Source of the DNA: Pseudanabaena mucicola FACHB-723 | GTDB lineage: Bacteria; Cyanobacteriota; Cyanobacteriia; Pseudanabaenales; Pseudanabaenaceae | Direction of reading: 5' to 3' | NCBI RefSeq assembly: GCF_014696385.1 | Contig: NZ_JACJQB010000004.1 | Coordinates: 62,001 to 126,000, forward strand | DNA length: 64,000 nucleotides | Part shown: positions 1 through 8,731 of the stretch, piece by piece | Numbering within the stretch: position 1 is the first letter of the stretch | How the letters are laid out: every line of letters starts with the position of its first letter | Made by a program: the position numbers and the translations under genes | Notes under the pieces: generated by a model | Told to the model about the DNA's origin: nothing | The model's input: only the letters and a program-made list of their open reading frames with translations | The model's database searches: none

Positions 1-2364
1 AAAATCGGCAGGATAGCGAAGGTGCTGGCGCAGAGTTGCAGGCATAGCGCTCAGAGGTTTTAATAAATCAGGAAAAATCTTTGACCATGTGCGAATCATT
101 GGGTCACTGGGGTCGGCAATATAGAAGTCCACTTTGCCGTGATAGGCATCGATTACCACCTTGACGGAATTGCGAATGTAATTAATACCTTCTTTGCCAA
201 TATCGGAGTATGGATAGCGATCGCTAGTGGTGTAGGCATCAACGATCCAATAGAGATTACTGGGATCTTCTGTATTGCTTTTGGTACGGGCGGCAACGAT
301 GTAGGGGTCGCTGTCATATCGTAAAAATGGGGCGATTGCTTTAATTCGCTGCATGATGTTGCGGCGAAACAGTAACTTAGTTTCGGGCAGAAATTCAGGG
401 GTGACTACCATGCGCCAATCGTTGAGATATTTAGCAAATAAAATCCTGCGCCAAAAGGAATTGAGGGCAATGCCACCGCGTCCATCGTAAATGTTGTACA
501 CATTGTCATTGTCGCTGGGATAGTCTAGTTCCTTAACTTTTGTGGCAGTCATCACATAGGTATCGGTATTTTCACCGTAATAGATGCGGGGCTGACCAAT
601 GGGGATACTATTCCGCACGGCTGGGCTAGATGTGGTGAGGGGAGTACCTTGAGTAACGCCGATATCTTTGATGAAGTATTCTGGCAAACCTCCTGCCCCA
701 ACCCGATTGACAGGGCTGAGGGTAAAGCCATAGCCATGGGTATAGATCAAATGCTGGTTTACCCAAGTTTGGGCTTCTTGGGGAACGGCGGTATAGTCTA
801 ATTCTCTGGCAGCGATGAGTACCTGCTGTTGGCTAGTTTTGCTATTTGTGGGACTAGAGTTTTGTTCACTGATCGTATAGCGATCGATATCGGCATCGGG
901 GAAGCTGTAGTAGAGGCGAATTTGCTGAAGTTGACGATTGGTGGCGAGGAGTGGTTGTTGATCCCAAAGGCGAATATTGCGAACGGTGAGATCATTATCT
1001 TGAATTGACTTTTCGGTTAATTTACCCTGTGGGTTAAATACCTGTGAATTAATGCTTTCGAGTCCAAAGGCTTCGCGGGTAAGGGCGATCGTACGCTGGA
1101 TATAGGGTTGTTCACGGGCAAGTTCATTGGGCTGCACAATCAGAGATTGCACGGCGATCGGTAAGCCGATACCGAGACCAATTGCCATGGTTAGATATAT
1201 GGATAAAGCGGCAACTACAGGCTTGCGACTAACGGGTTGACGGTGAAATTTGATCCAGCGCAAAATTAAGTAAATTGCGATCGCAAAGGCTAAAAAACTC
1301 AGCCCTGTATATACGGGCAACTGCACCACCGTATCGGTATAGCTTGCGCCATAGGAAACGCCGCGTGGTGAATATAAAAGCTCATAGCGATTGAGCCAAT
1401 AGCTAAATCCAATGACCAGCATCATCACGCCACCCATGCCATAGAGATGACGCTGTTGATCGTGGGAGATGCCGATAAACTTGCCTTCGCTGAGGCTACT
1501 GCCCGATAGGAGATAGGTTAAAAGTACGGCAATAAAACCGTATAGACCAATACTAACTAGACCAAATTCCAGAATTTCTAGGGTGGGTAAATTGAAAATA
1601 TAAAAGCCAATGTCTTGATTAAAAACTGGCTCGGTGCGCTCAAAACTGGTGGGTTGAAAGTAGGGGATAATCCGCGTCCATTGTCGAGAAATCACCCATG
1701 CAGTTGAGCCACTGATCAAAACTGCGATCGCTTTTAAAAGAACCTTGGGATAGATAAGGATGCCAATTGCCACCACCAAAGTACCAATCGCAGCACGACT
1801 ATCTTTGCTAATCTGGGCTAACAATTGGGCAATAGTTTCGGGGCGAAATAGAAACGGGGCAATCAGTGGGGTACTGGACTGGCTGGTTACAGGTCGCCAT
1901 TGGGTAATCGCCACCTGTCCATAATGAATCAGCAGTAAACAGGTGAGTAAAGCTAAGCCCAACGTGAGGGGCAATAACCAACGTAAGCGTAGGGATGTGG
2001 GAATGTATTGGGGAAATTCACCCTGTTGATTCAATGATCGGCGGCGAGCTTTTAGTTGCTGACGGGCTACATCCCTAGGTAAATCGGCGTGCAGATCGGC
2101 ATATTTGAGCCTTTGGGAAATATGTAAATTGCGGAATAAATAGAAGATTGCGATCGCAAAAGCACTAATTCCCAATCCCATCTGCACCGATAGCCGCACC
2201 AAGTACATGGGTAGGTAGCCCATTTCTTGAAACCATAAAATTTCTGCCCCCAGTCGCGCCACTATTTCGCTAATCAAAACTAAACCTAAAAGCCCCAAAA
2301 ACAGCCACAGGTAATAATGCTTAGAGATATTCAATAGGTTTATTTTTGAAGGAATTAACTTCAT
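1..2364 (-). CDS. UPF0182 family large membrane protein (C-terminus cut by window edge)
   Basis: The left edge cuts this gene; 788 codons from the ATG at 2364 are present and I found no stop in the parts I translated. The N-terminal third is a chain of hydrophobic segments (first near residues 18-38), followed by the family-like stretch ILWFQEMGYLPMYLVRL. The rest is a large soluble, probably extracytoplasmic region; the visible end reads VDFYIADPSDPMIRTW. This matches COG1615/UPF0182, multi-pass proteins of unknown function found in cyanobacteria and actinobacteria. It diverges from argF, with 88 bp between the starts. No good Shine-Dalgarno precedes the ATG, so the start is less certain than the family. 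Confidence 0.9.
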   Translation of the reverse strand, partial: MKLIPSKINLLNISKHYYLWLFLGLLGLVLISEIVARLGAEILWFQEMGYLPMYLVRLSVQMGLGISAFAIAIFYLFRNLHISQRLKYADLHADLPRDVARQQLKARRRSLNQQGEFPQYIPTSLRLRWLLPLTLGLALLTCLLLIHYGQVAITQWRPVTSQSSTPLIAPFLFRPETIAQLLAQISKDSRAAIGTLVVAIGILIYPKVLLKAIAVLISGSTAWVISRQWTRIIPYFQPTSFERTEPVFNQDIGFYIFNLPTLEILEFGLVSIGLYGFIAVLLTYLLSGSSLSEGKFIGISHDQQRHLYGMGGVMMLVIGFSYWLNRYELLYSPRGVSYGASYTDTVVQLPVYTGLSFLAFAIAIYLILRWIKFHRQPVSRKPVVAALSIYLTMAIGLGIGLPIAVQSLIVQPNELAREQPYIQRTIALTREAFGLESINSQVFNPQGKLTEKSIQDNDLTVRNIRLWDQQPLLATNRQLQQIRLYYSFPDADIDRYTISEQNSSPTNSKTSQQQVLIAARELDYTAVPQEAQTWVNQHLIYTHGYGFTLSPVNRVGAGGLPEYFIKDIGVTQGTPLTTSSPAVRNSIPIGQPRIYYGENTDTYVMTATKVKELDYPSDNDNVYNIYDGRGGIALNSFWRRILFAKYLNDWRMVVTPEFLPETKLLFRRNIMQRIKAIAPFLRYDSDPYIVAARTKSNTEDPSNLYWIVDAYTTSDRYPYSDIGKEGINYIRNSVKVVIDAYHGKVDFYIADPSDPMIRTWSKIFPDLLKPLSAMPATLRQHLRYPADF

Positions 2365-2452
2365 GAATTTGTCTAAAAGCGAGGTTTATGATGAGCGTTC
2401 AGGGCTGTAAGTTGATGATACAGTCATTACAAGTCTTTTCTAACTAACAAAA

Positions 2453-3364
2453 ATGGGAAACCTTCAGGGCAGAGATCTTCTTAGTTTGGCGGATTTGCAA
2501 CCAAGCGAAATTCAGGAATTGCTGACATTAGCCAAACAACTCAAGGCAGGAGAAGTACAGTTTGACTTTCAGCGCAAAACCCTTGGCTTGCTCTTTCGCA
2601 AAGCATCGACTAGAACTAGAGTTAGCTTTACCGTCGCCATGCACCAACTGGGTGGACATGTAATCGACCTTGATCCTAATGTAACTCAAGTCAGTCGCGG
2701 CGAACCCATAGAAGATACTGCCAGAGTTCTCGATCGCTATTTAGATGTTTTGGCAATTCGCACCTTTGAGCAGGCGGAACTAGAAACCTTTGCCAAGTTC
2801 TCAAAGATGCCGATTATCAATGCCCTCAGCGATTTAGAGCATCCCTGCCAAGTTTTGGCGGACTTGTTGACGGTTATGGAAAACTTTGAATCTCTCAAGG
2901 GGCTAACCCTGACTTATCTTGGTGATGGTAATAATATGGCGCATTCGCTAATGATTGGCTGCGCTCTCGTCGGTATGAATGTGCGGATTGCCTCCCCTCA
3001 AGGTTTCATGCCCGATCCTAATGTTGTTGCTCAAGCTAAGGCACTCGCTCAAAATTCCGAGGTAATCGTCACCGACGACCCCAAATCAGCCGCACAGGAT
3101 GTCCATGTGCTGTATACCGATGTCTGGGCAAGCATGGGACAAGAATCAGAGGCAGAGGATCGGATTCCCATTTTCCAACCCTATCAATTAAATGCAGGAT
3201 TGATGGCTTTGGCACATAAAGATGCGATCGCCCTACATTGTTTGCCCGCCCACCGTGGCGAAGAAATTACCGCCGAAGTTATGGAAGGTGCTCAGTCAAG
3301 AATTTGGGATGAAGCCGAAAATCGTCTTCATGCTCAAAAAGCTTTACTAGCCAGTGTTTTGTAA
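2453..3364 (+). CDS. argF: ornithine carbamoyltransferase
   Basis: Cytoplasmic enzyme of arginine synthesis: transfers the carbamoyl group from carbamoyl phosphate to ornithine, giving citrulline. At 303 residues it has the normal family length. The carbamoyl-phosphate loop is visible as KASTRTRVSF near residue 50, the HPCQ motif in DLEHPCQVLADL near 140, and the ornithine-side HCLPAHRGEE near 265. The HCLP motif separates it from aspartate carbamoyltransferase. Monocistronic by layout: it diverges from the UPF0182 gene and faces murG across a repeat-rich spacer. The start ATG gives the family N-terminus (LLSLADLQPSEIQ) directly. I see nothing unusual in it. Confidence 0.97.
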   Translation: MGNLQGRDLLSLADLQPSEIQELLTLAKQLKAGEVQFDFQRKTLGLLFRKASTRTRVSFTVAMHQLGGHVIDLDPNVTQVSRGEPIEDTARVLDRYLDVLAIRTFEQAELETFAKFSKMPIINALSDLEHPCQVLADLLTVMENFESLKGLTLTYLGDGNNMAHSLMIGCALVGMNVRIASPQGFMPDPNVVAQAKALAQNSEVIVTDDPKSAAQDVHVLYTDVWASMGQESEAEDRIPIFQPYQLNAGLMALAHKDAIALHCLPAHRGEEITAEVMEGAQSRIWDEAENRLHAQKALLASVL

Positions 3365-3380
3365 GGACATTTTCAAAAAC

Positions 3381-3460
3381 TCCCTTTAATTCCCCCTTGC
3401 CAAGGGGGAAGACTAAAAATTTCATTCCCTCCCTTTTGCAAGGGGAGGGCTAGGGAGGGG
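3381..3460. repeat. C-rich/G-rich inverted repeats between argF and murG
   Basis: Two short palindromes lie in tandem: TTCCCCCTTG / CAAGGGGGAA around 3390-3410 and a CCCTCCC / GGGAGGG hairpin at 3427-3449, followed by another GGGAGGGG. This is the common cyanobacterial intergenic CCC/GGG repeat type; a relative is translated inside the split recJ at 47353-47449. It may also act as terminator for the two convergent genes. Confidence 0.7.
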
Positions 3461-3474
3461 TTATTAATGAGGTT

Positions 3475-4686
3475 TTAGGAAAGCTGCTTAAATTCATCAA
3501 TTAATGCCACGATTTTTGCGATCGCATTAGCATCTTCACTCTGCTGCATATTCTGAATATATTCATCACGACGACTATCGAGATCCGCAATTGCCGCTAG
3601 CAAACTCTCACGGGTTAAGTCCTCTTCCAATAGAACCGCACTATAACCACGCGCTTGAAATGACTTGGCATTAAGAATCTGATCACCACGGCTGGATAAT
3701 TTTGATAGGGGAATGAGCAAATTGGGCTTGCGTAAAGTCAAAAATTCAAATACAGCATTTGCCCCTGACCGTGACACCACTAAATCTGCGATCGCTAAAA
3801 TATCAGCGAGTTCGCTTCCCAAATATTCAAACTGTTGATAGTTGGGATGACCTTGCAGATTGACATCGAGATTGCCTTTACCGCAAGCATGAACAACTTG
3901 ATATTTCTGAGTGAGCACATCTAAAACTGAACGAATTGCTTGATTAACTTTTGCTGAACCCGTACTACCACCCACCACAAAAAGCACGGGCAAATCATAA
4001 TTAAAACCGCACAGCGCTCGACCGCGATCGCCATTGCCCAATAGAATATCAGGACGAATTGGTAGCCCCGTATGCTTTACCTTCGCGGCATATTTCGCTA
4101 AATGCTGCACAGTTTCGGGGAAGGTCACACAGACCTTCCGCGCAAAGGGAATGGATAGGCGATTGGCTAAACCTGAAGAAAAATCTGACTCATGGATAAT
4201 CACAGGAATCCGTTGTAACCAGCTCGCGAAAATAACAGGGACAGTCACAAATCCGCCCTTAGAAAATACGACTTGCGGTTTAATTTTTGCGATCGCAAAG
4301 TAAGCATCAAATATGCCCTTAATCACTTTGAACGGATCGATAAAGTTCTGCCAATCAAAATAACGACGCAATTTCCCAGAGGAAATGCCGTAATAACGCA
4401 GTCCCGTTTCCGCAACCAATTGTTTCTCGATACCATTCTTTGAGCCAATATAGACAATTTCCCAGCCACTAGCCACAAGGTCAGGAATCAGCGCAATATT
4501 GGGACTAACATGTCCAGCCGTACCGCCACCTGTCAAGACAATTTTGCTTTTCTTGGCTGGCTGCAAATTGGGCGAAGTTTGAATTTGATTAGTTGCGCTC
4601 ACGGTGTTTATTTGGTTCTGGCTATCTTGAATGATCGTGAGAATATGTAACTTTTCTCTGCGGTTATTGTAGCGACTGCGTGACAA
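3475..4686 (-). CDS. murG: MurG-type UDP-GlcNAc transferase (Firmicute-like variant)
   Basis: Predicted to add GlcNAc from UDP-GlcNAc to undecaprenyl-PP-MurNAc-pentapeptide (lipid I to lipid II) on the inner face of the cytoplasmic membrane. The glycine-rich loop LTGGGTAGHVSPN lies near residue 50; FSKGGFVTVP and IPVIIHESD follow, and the C-terminal UDP site shows VVGGSTGSAKVN and LSSRGDQ. The segments GKLRRYFDWQNF and SRGDQ recall, from memory, the second MurG paralog of Bacillus cereus-type Firmicutes more than standard cyanobacterial MurG. The longest frame starts at TTG 4686 with a purine-rich GAGATGAAAG upstream; GTG 4602 would drop 28 poorly conserved residues and is a real alternative. 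No other mur genes are nearby. Confidence 0.85.
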   Translation of the reverse strand: MSRSRYNNRREKLHILTIIQDSQNQINTVSATNQIQTSPNLQPAKKSKIVLTGGGTAGHVSPNIALIPDLVASGWEIVYIGSKNGIEKQLVAETGLRYYGISSGKLRRYFDWQNFIDPFKVIKGIFDAYFAIAKIKPQVVFSKGGFVTVPVIFASWLQRIPVIIHESDFSSGLANRLSIPFARKVCVTFPETVQHLAKYAAKVKHTGLPIRPDILLGNGDRGRALCGFNYDLPVLFVVGGSTGSAKVNQAIRSVLDVLTQKYQVVHACGKGNLDVNLQGHPNYQQFEYLGSELADILAIADLVVSRSGANAVFEFLTLRKPNLLIPLSKLSSRGDQILNAKSFQARGYSAVLLEEDLTRESLLAAIADLDSRRDEYIQNMQQSEDANAIAKIVALIDEFKQLS

Positions 4687-4772
4687 CTTTCATCTCTGGA
4701 TGGTCTTGAATTTGTGTGAAAATTAATTTAGGGAATTGCTGAAAATCAACAAACAAAAAAATTAACGGGCAA

Positions 4773-5564
4773 ATGCAAAAAATTTGGCAGAATCTCAAAA
4801 CGCCAATCCGTAATACCATCAAATATACAAAAGCCTTAGCCAAGGGATACCCATTTCATTATGCAAGGCATCAACAGCCCCATCAAGCTGATCAATACTT
4901 GCATAAATGGATAGAGTTCGAGACTCCCATTCCCGATCGCGGCACTTCCGAAATTCGCGCTAATCGCATTTGGAATTTACAACTCGCAGCCCAGAAAATT
5001 AACTTTCTCAATTTACCGCCCAACAAAATTTTTGGTTTTAGCGATCGCATTGGCGCACCAACTAAGGCAAATGGATTTCGAGAAGCACCTGTATTTGTGA
5101 GGGGACAAGTGCTAACCGATGCAGGTGGGGGATTATGCCTAGTCGCCACTAATCTTTTTAATACTTTGCTATATGGGGGCTGTGAGATTTTAGAACGACA
5201 TTGCCATAGCATCGATGCCTATGGCGAATCCAGATTTTACACCTTAGGTCAAGATGCTGCTGTTGCCCATGGCTACAAAGATTTAATCGTTCGCAACCAG
5301 AGTCATATCCCCTTGCAGATCAGATTTCGCATTCTTGCAGAGGACGGCAAGGTGGAGTCTAGTCTATGGGGGACTGCACCCAGACCTTGGCAAATTAAAG
5401 TAGCATCGCAAGTCTGCGAGCAGATCCATCCCCCCACTCCAGAATATCTATCGGGTTGGGTGGTGAAGACTGTTCGCTATATCCAGCCTAATGATGCAAA
5501 ACCAGAAGTCTGGCAACAAGACTACGCAGCCATGAGTCGCTATGCACCCTGCGTTAAATCCTAA
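4773..5564 (+). CDS. VanW family protein
   Basis: A 263-residue protein with the VanW signature: IFGFSDRIG, GFREAPVFVRG, GGGLCLVATNLFNTLL with the family Cys, then ERHCHSIDAYG and DAAVAHGYKDL. VanW is found in some vancomycin-resistance clusters of Gram-positive bacteria, but most homologs are unlinked to resistance and have no known biochemical function. No vanHAX genes are present, so no resistance should be inferred. It diverges from murG by 86 bp and ends in a terminator shared with the pirin gene. I see no signal peptide in the N-terminal residues, which are basic and mildly amphipathic. Confidence 0.88.
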   Translation: MQKIWQNLKTPIRNTIKYTKALAKGYPFHYARHQQPHQADQYLHKWIEFETPIPDRGTSEIRANRIWNLQLAAQKINFLNLPPNKIFGFSDRIGAPTKANGFREAPVFVRGQVLTDAGGGLCLVATNLFNTLLYGGCEILERHCHSIDAYGESRFYTLGQDAAVAHGYKDLIVRNQSHIPLQIRFRILAEDGKVESSLWGTAPRPWQIKVASQVCEQIHPPTPEYLSGWVVKTVRYIQPNDAKPEVWQQDYAAMSRYAPCVKS

Positions 5565-5568
5565 AAAA

Positions 5569-5600
5569 ATGCACCTGCGGCTTTGCCGCAGGTGCATTTT
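5569..5600. terminator. bidirectional terminator (vanW-like / pirin)
   Basis: A 12-bp perfect stem (5569-5580 with 5586-5597) and a 5-nt loop, preceded by an A tract and followed by TTTT, so it works on either strand. It lies between two convergent genes. Confidence 0.9.
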
Positions 5601-5624
5601 CATGCAGGTAAAACTAGAGCTAAA

Positions 5625-6323
5625 CTAGGGCAAATCAAATACTAGAATTTCAGCATTGCCTTGGCTGACGATCTGCAAATCGATATTGCGATCGCAAGAA
5701 ATTGCATCTCCTCCCTTCAACAGTTGATCGCCCACTAACACATTACCTCGCGCCACCTGTATCCATGCATAACGATTTGGTTTAACCCTATGGGTTACAG
5801 CTATAGCATCTTCAAGAATGGAAGCATAAATATAGGCATCTTGATAGATTTTCACCGAGCCATCACGACCATCGGGCGAAGCAATTAACCGTAATTGGTT
5901 TAACTTCTCTTCCCGCGAGAAAGAAATTTGCTCATAACTAGGGGTGACATTTTGTTGATTCGGTAAAATCCATATTTGCAATAGATGCGCCGTTTCCGTT
6001 GCCGATGGATTGAACTCACTATGGGTAATCCCTGAGCCAGCACTCATGCGCTGCACATCCCCAACCCGAATTACCGAGCCGTTACCCATGCTATCTCTAT
6101 GCTCTAAAGCTCCATCGAGCATATAGGTAATAATTTCCATATCACGATGGGGATGCGTGCCAAACCCTTTGCCCCCCGCAATCTGATCTTGGTTAATAAC
6201 CCGCAATGCTCGAAATGCCATATGTTGCGGATCATAATAATTAGCAAAAGAGAAGGTGTGATAGCTATCTAGCCAACCGTGATTGGCATGTCCTCTTTCC
6301 TCCGATTTCCGAATAGTCAACAT
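5625..6323 (-). CDS. pirin family protein (YhaK-type bicupin)
   Basis: A 232-residue bicupin of the pirin family; some members are quercetin 2,3-dioxygenases, others redox sensors. The metal-binding N-terminal cupin is visible as GFGTHPHRDMEIITY (two His), then LEHRDSMGNG and ITHSEFNPS. I chose the ATG at 6323 because GGAGA lies about 8 nt upstream and the product then begins MLTIRKSEERG, the usual pirin start; the longer open frame to 6416 would overlap the promoter region. It diverges from an HxlR regulator with 107 bp between, a common pairing, and an inverted repeat there is a candidate operator. The substrate cannot be told from sequence. Confidence 0.9.
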   Translation of the reverse strand: MLTIRKSEERGHANHGWLDSYHTFSFANYYDPQHMAFRALRVINQDQIAGGKGFGTHPHRDMEIITYMLDGALEHRDSMGNGSVIRVGDVQRMSAGSGITHSEFNPSATETAHLLQIWILPNQQNVTPSYEQISFSREEKLNQLRLIASPDGRDGSVKIYQDAYIYASILEDAIAVTHRVKPNRYAWIQVARGNVLVGDQLLKGGDAISCDRNIDLQIVSQGNAEILVFDLP

Positions 6324-6390
6324 AGCGTTTATCTCCAAATGCGTTGATGATTCACAAATAAAATATAATCTAGTCACATTCTTTAAGTAA

Positions 6391-6419
6391 AGTATGCACT
6401 TTTTTGTAAGGTACATACT
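6391..6419. promoter_or_regulatory. candidate HxlR operator in the pirin/hxlR divergent promoter
   Basis: AGTATGCAC (6391-6399) and GTACATACT (6411-6419) form an inverted repeat with 8 of 9 positions matching and an 11-nt spacer. It sits 12 bp before the regulator start and about 70 bp before the pirin start, as expected for an operator shared by divergent genes. HxlR-family dimers bind inverted repeats; the assignment is inference. Confidence 0.5.
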
Positions 6420-6430
6420 AAAAAGATACT

Positions 6431-6808
6431 ATGGAAAAATACTCGAATTTGTTGACTTTTACTCCGATTGCACAGGGAGATTTCATAGATGCAGAACCCC
6501 GTGATCGCACTAGTTGTCCTGTCGAAGCTACCCTTGATGCGATTGGTGGTCGCTGGAAAGTTTTAATTTTGCATGAATTGTTTGGCGGCACAAGACGCTT
6601 TGGTGAGTTGCATCGCAGCCTACGTGGCATCACCCAAAAAATGCTCACGCAGCAATTGCGAGAGATGGAACAGGATGGACTGGTGCACCGTGAAGTCTAT
6701 ACTCAAGTGCCGCCCAAGGTGGAATATTCGCTCACGAATTTGGGGCAAACTTTGCGACCTGTACTTGATGCGATGCACCTGTGGGGCAAAAAGTATTTAG
6801 AGCAATAA
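6431..6808 (+). CDS. HxlR family winged-helix transcriptional regulator
   Basis: A 125-residue DNA-binding protein. The family core is clear: CPVEATLDAIGGRWKVLILH near residues 28-48 with the conserved Cys, then FGELHRSLRGITQKMLTQQL as the recognition winged helix, and VPPKVEYSLTNLGQTL as the wing. Several HxlR proteins (YodB, HypR, CatR) sense thiol-reactive stress through this N-terminal Cys, so redox or electrophile sensing is plausible. It is divergent from the pirin gene, which is the likely target. It ends just before a strong terminator shared with the convergent DUF3352 gene. Confidence 0.93.
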   Translation: MEKYSNLLTFTPIAQGDFIDAEPRDRTSCPVEATLDAIGGRWKVLILHELFGGTRRFGELHRSLRGITQKMLTQQLREMEQDGLVHREVYTQVPPKVEYSLTNLGQTLRPVLDAMHLWGKKYLEQ

Positions 6809-6843
6809 TCAAAAAGGTGACGCAAAGCGTCACCTTTTTGATT
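6807..6843. terminator. bidirectional terminator (hxlR / DUF3352)
   Basis: A 17-bp perfect stem (6807-6823 with 6827-6843) and AAA loop, with A and T tracts on the two arms. The hxlR stop codon abuts the left arm. Confidence 0.92.
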
Positions 6844-6866
6844 ACTTTTAATGAATGGTTTGAGGG

Positions 6867-8588
6867 TTATTTGCCGCCTTTTTTGAGCGCTAGCACAAAT
6901 TCCAATTCAGAAGTTTCTGGGTTGGGATAAGCAGCAGTACCAGCCAAGCCCTTAATTGATTGAATCACTGCCTTAGTCTCAGCATCTACTTCAGAGGGAG
7001 GCAAGAAACCTTGGAAAATGCTCCAAGTCTTGTCAACATCAATGTAGAAGTAGCCCACATTAGTGGTAGGCAAAGTGCTAACAATTGACTTGAAGTTAGC
7101 ATCAGCGTCGAGGGCGCTAGCGGGCTTAGGTACGAACAGCGACACAATTGGTGCTGCCGTGAAAAATAGAGTGTCTTGTTGACTCCAACCGTGGGCAACA
7201 ATTGCACCAGCACCAGGGGCAGACCATTCGGTAACCGATACGCCACTTACGTCTTTTTTGGCGACCTGTGCACCATTTTTAGAGGCAAAGTCATCTAACT
7301 TGGCTAATAGCGACTCACCTGCGGCGCGGTTGGTGGTTTGGAGCAAGATCAATGGTGCGAGCCCTTGAGTTTGTGCCAAGATGCCCTCTGGCTTGCTAGA
7401 GACGGATGCGATCGCAAATTCACCATCCATCCATCCAAAGATATCTTTATCAAGATCGATTGCTAAGGGGGAAGACTTCAGTTGCTTTCTCACTTCTTCG
7501 ATGCCTTCCTTCAGTTCAGGAGAGCTATCTGCGGATTTGACAAACTGTTCCCAAGAGTTCTTGATGTTAAAGCCACTGATCACACTAAAGGCTTGGGAAG
7601 GAACCTGTCCAAGAACTTTATTGGGGGAATTGGTAAAACCTGCGATCGCATTCGGGTCAAATTTACTAATTGCCTTAAAGCGAATACCTACATCGTCAAT
7701 ACCAAAGCCCATGTTTAAGGACTTCACCTTCTTCAATTGTGCCAATGATTCTGGGGGAATTGTTTCTGCTTCAGGGCTGAGGGCGGCTAGCTCAACAATG
7801 GACTCGCCAAAATTAGGAATATAGACCTGAGCAACGGAATTTTGTAATTTGAGATCGTCTTTGCTGGCGGAAGTCGCAAGGGATGGCCCACCACTAAAGG
7901 TGTCAATCGCTTTTTGGGTTACCTGTTCGTAGGGAGAAATCACTAAATAATTGCCAACCATTGCCGAGGCACTAGCCTTGTCCCCTTCACCGTACTGAGT
8001 AATTTTGACACCCTTATAGTCAGATTGTTTTTCCTTACCACCTGACTTAGCCTTTACCTTTTCAGTCAAAAATTTCTCAGCGCCAGCCTTATCCTTAACT
8101 TCAAGGACAAGCAGAATATTAGGAGGTGCTTCGGATGTAGGTTTGTCCTGCACAAATTGGATAGAACCTGTGTCGCTCATGGGGACATAGCGAGGTGCGG
8201 CGGATTTTAACTGACGAGGTGCGGCGCTGGTGGCTCTGTCCTTGGGTAAAATTGCGATCGAGACATTCTTACCAATCCAAGGTTTTACATCTTTTTCATA
8301 GTCAAAATCCGATGACGAAAGTCCCTTTTTGAATTCAGCTAGGGCTTGATCGTAGATTTTCTTGGTTTCTGGTGACAAAAACTGTTCCAGTTTCGCCAAT
8401 GCTTCACCATCAGTCGATAGTGAAATTGACATTACTGATTGCTGTGGCACTACAGTTAATGTACCTGCGGTGCTAGCTGTAGGCGCGGTGACTGTCTTAT
8501 TAAAAAAGAAATAAGCACCTATGCCACCAGCAACCACCACAGCCGCACCGCCAATAATTGGCAGCAAATTTGGCTTTGTTTCTGTCAT
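6867..8588 (-). CDS. DUF3352 domain-containing membrane-anchored protein
   Basis: A 573-residue protein with one N-terminal membrane helix (about residues 8-30, IIGGAAVVVAGGIGAYFFF) and a long domain outside. The order VPQQSVMSISLSTDGEALAK, then KPWIGKNVSIAIL near 105, then repeated beta-rich segments ending in FVLALKKGGK, is that of DUF3352 (PF11832), conserved in cyanobacteria with unknown function. The ATG at 8588 is preceded by GAGG. Probably a periplasmic or thylakoid-lumen-facing anchored protein. It is transcribed alone; the next upstream gene on this strand starts more than 140 bp away. Confidence 0.85.
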   Translation of the reverse strand: MTETKPNLLPIIGGAAVVVAGGIGAYFFFNKTVTAPTASTAGTLTVVPQQSVMSISLSTDGEALAKLEQFLSPETKKIYDQALAEFKKGLSSSDFDYEKDVKPWIGKNVSIAILPKDRATSAAPRQLKSAAPRYVPMSDTGSIQFVQDKPTSEAPPNILLVLEVKDKAGAEKFLTEKVKAKSGGKEKQSDYKGVKITQYGEGDKASASAMVGNYLVISPYEQVTQKAIDTFSGGPSLATSASKDDLKLQNSVAQVYIPNFGESIVELAALSPEAETIPPESLAQLKKVKSLNMGFGIDDVGIRFKAISKFDPNAIAGFTNSPNKVLGQVPSQAFSVISGFNIKNSWEQFVKSADSSPELKEGIEEVRKQLKSSPLAIDLDKDIFGWMDGEFAIASVSSKPEGILAQTQGLAPLILLQTTNRAAGESLLAKLDDFASKNGAQVAKKDVSGVSVTEWSAPGAGAIVAHGWSQQDTLFFTAAPIVSLFVPKPASALDADANFKSIVSTLPTTNVGYFYIDVDKTWSIFQGFLPPSEVDAETKAVIQSIKGLAGTAAYPNPETSELEFVLALKKGGK

Positions 8589-8731
8589 ATTTTAAAACCT
8601 CAGAATTTTAATTTCAAAATGTCAGTATAGTACCTAACCCCAAAATACCCATAGACAGGCATCATCGATCAAGGGTGAGTTTAATCACATCTACACAGGC
8701 TTTTAATCTGAAATGTAAGCGACAGAATCAT

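Noticed and set aside
4773-5564. Vancomycin-resistance function for the VanW-like gene
   Set aside because: No vanHAX or VanRS genes accompany it and the family occurs widely outside resistance clusters.
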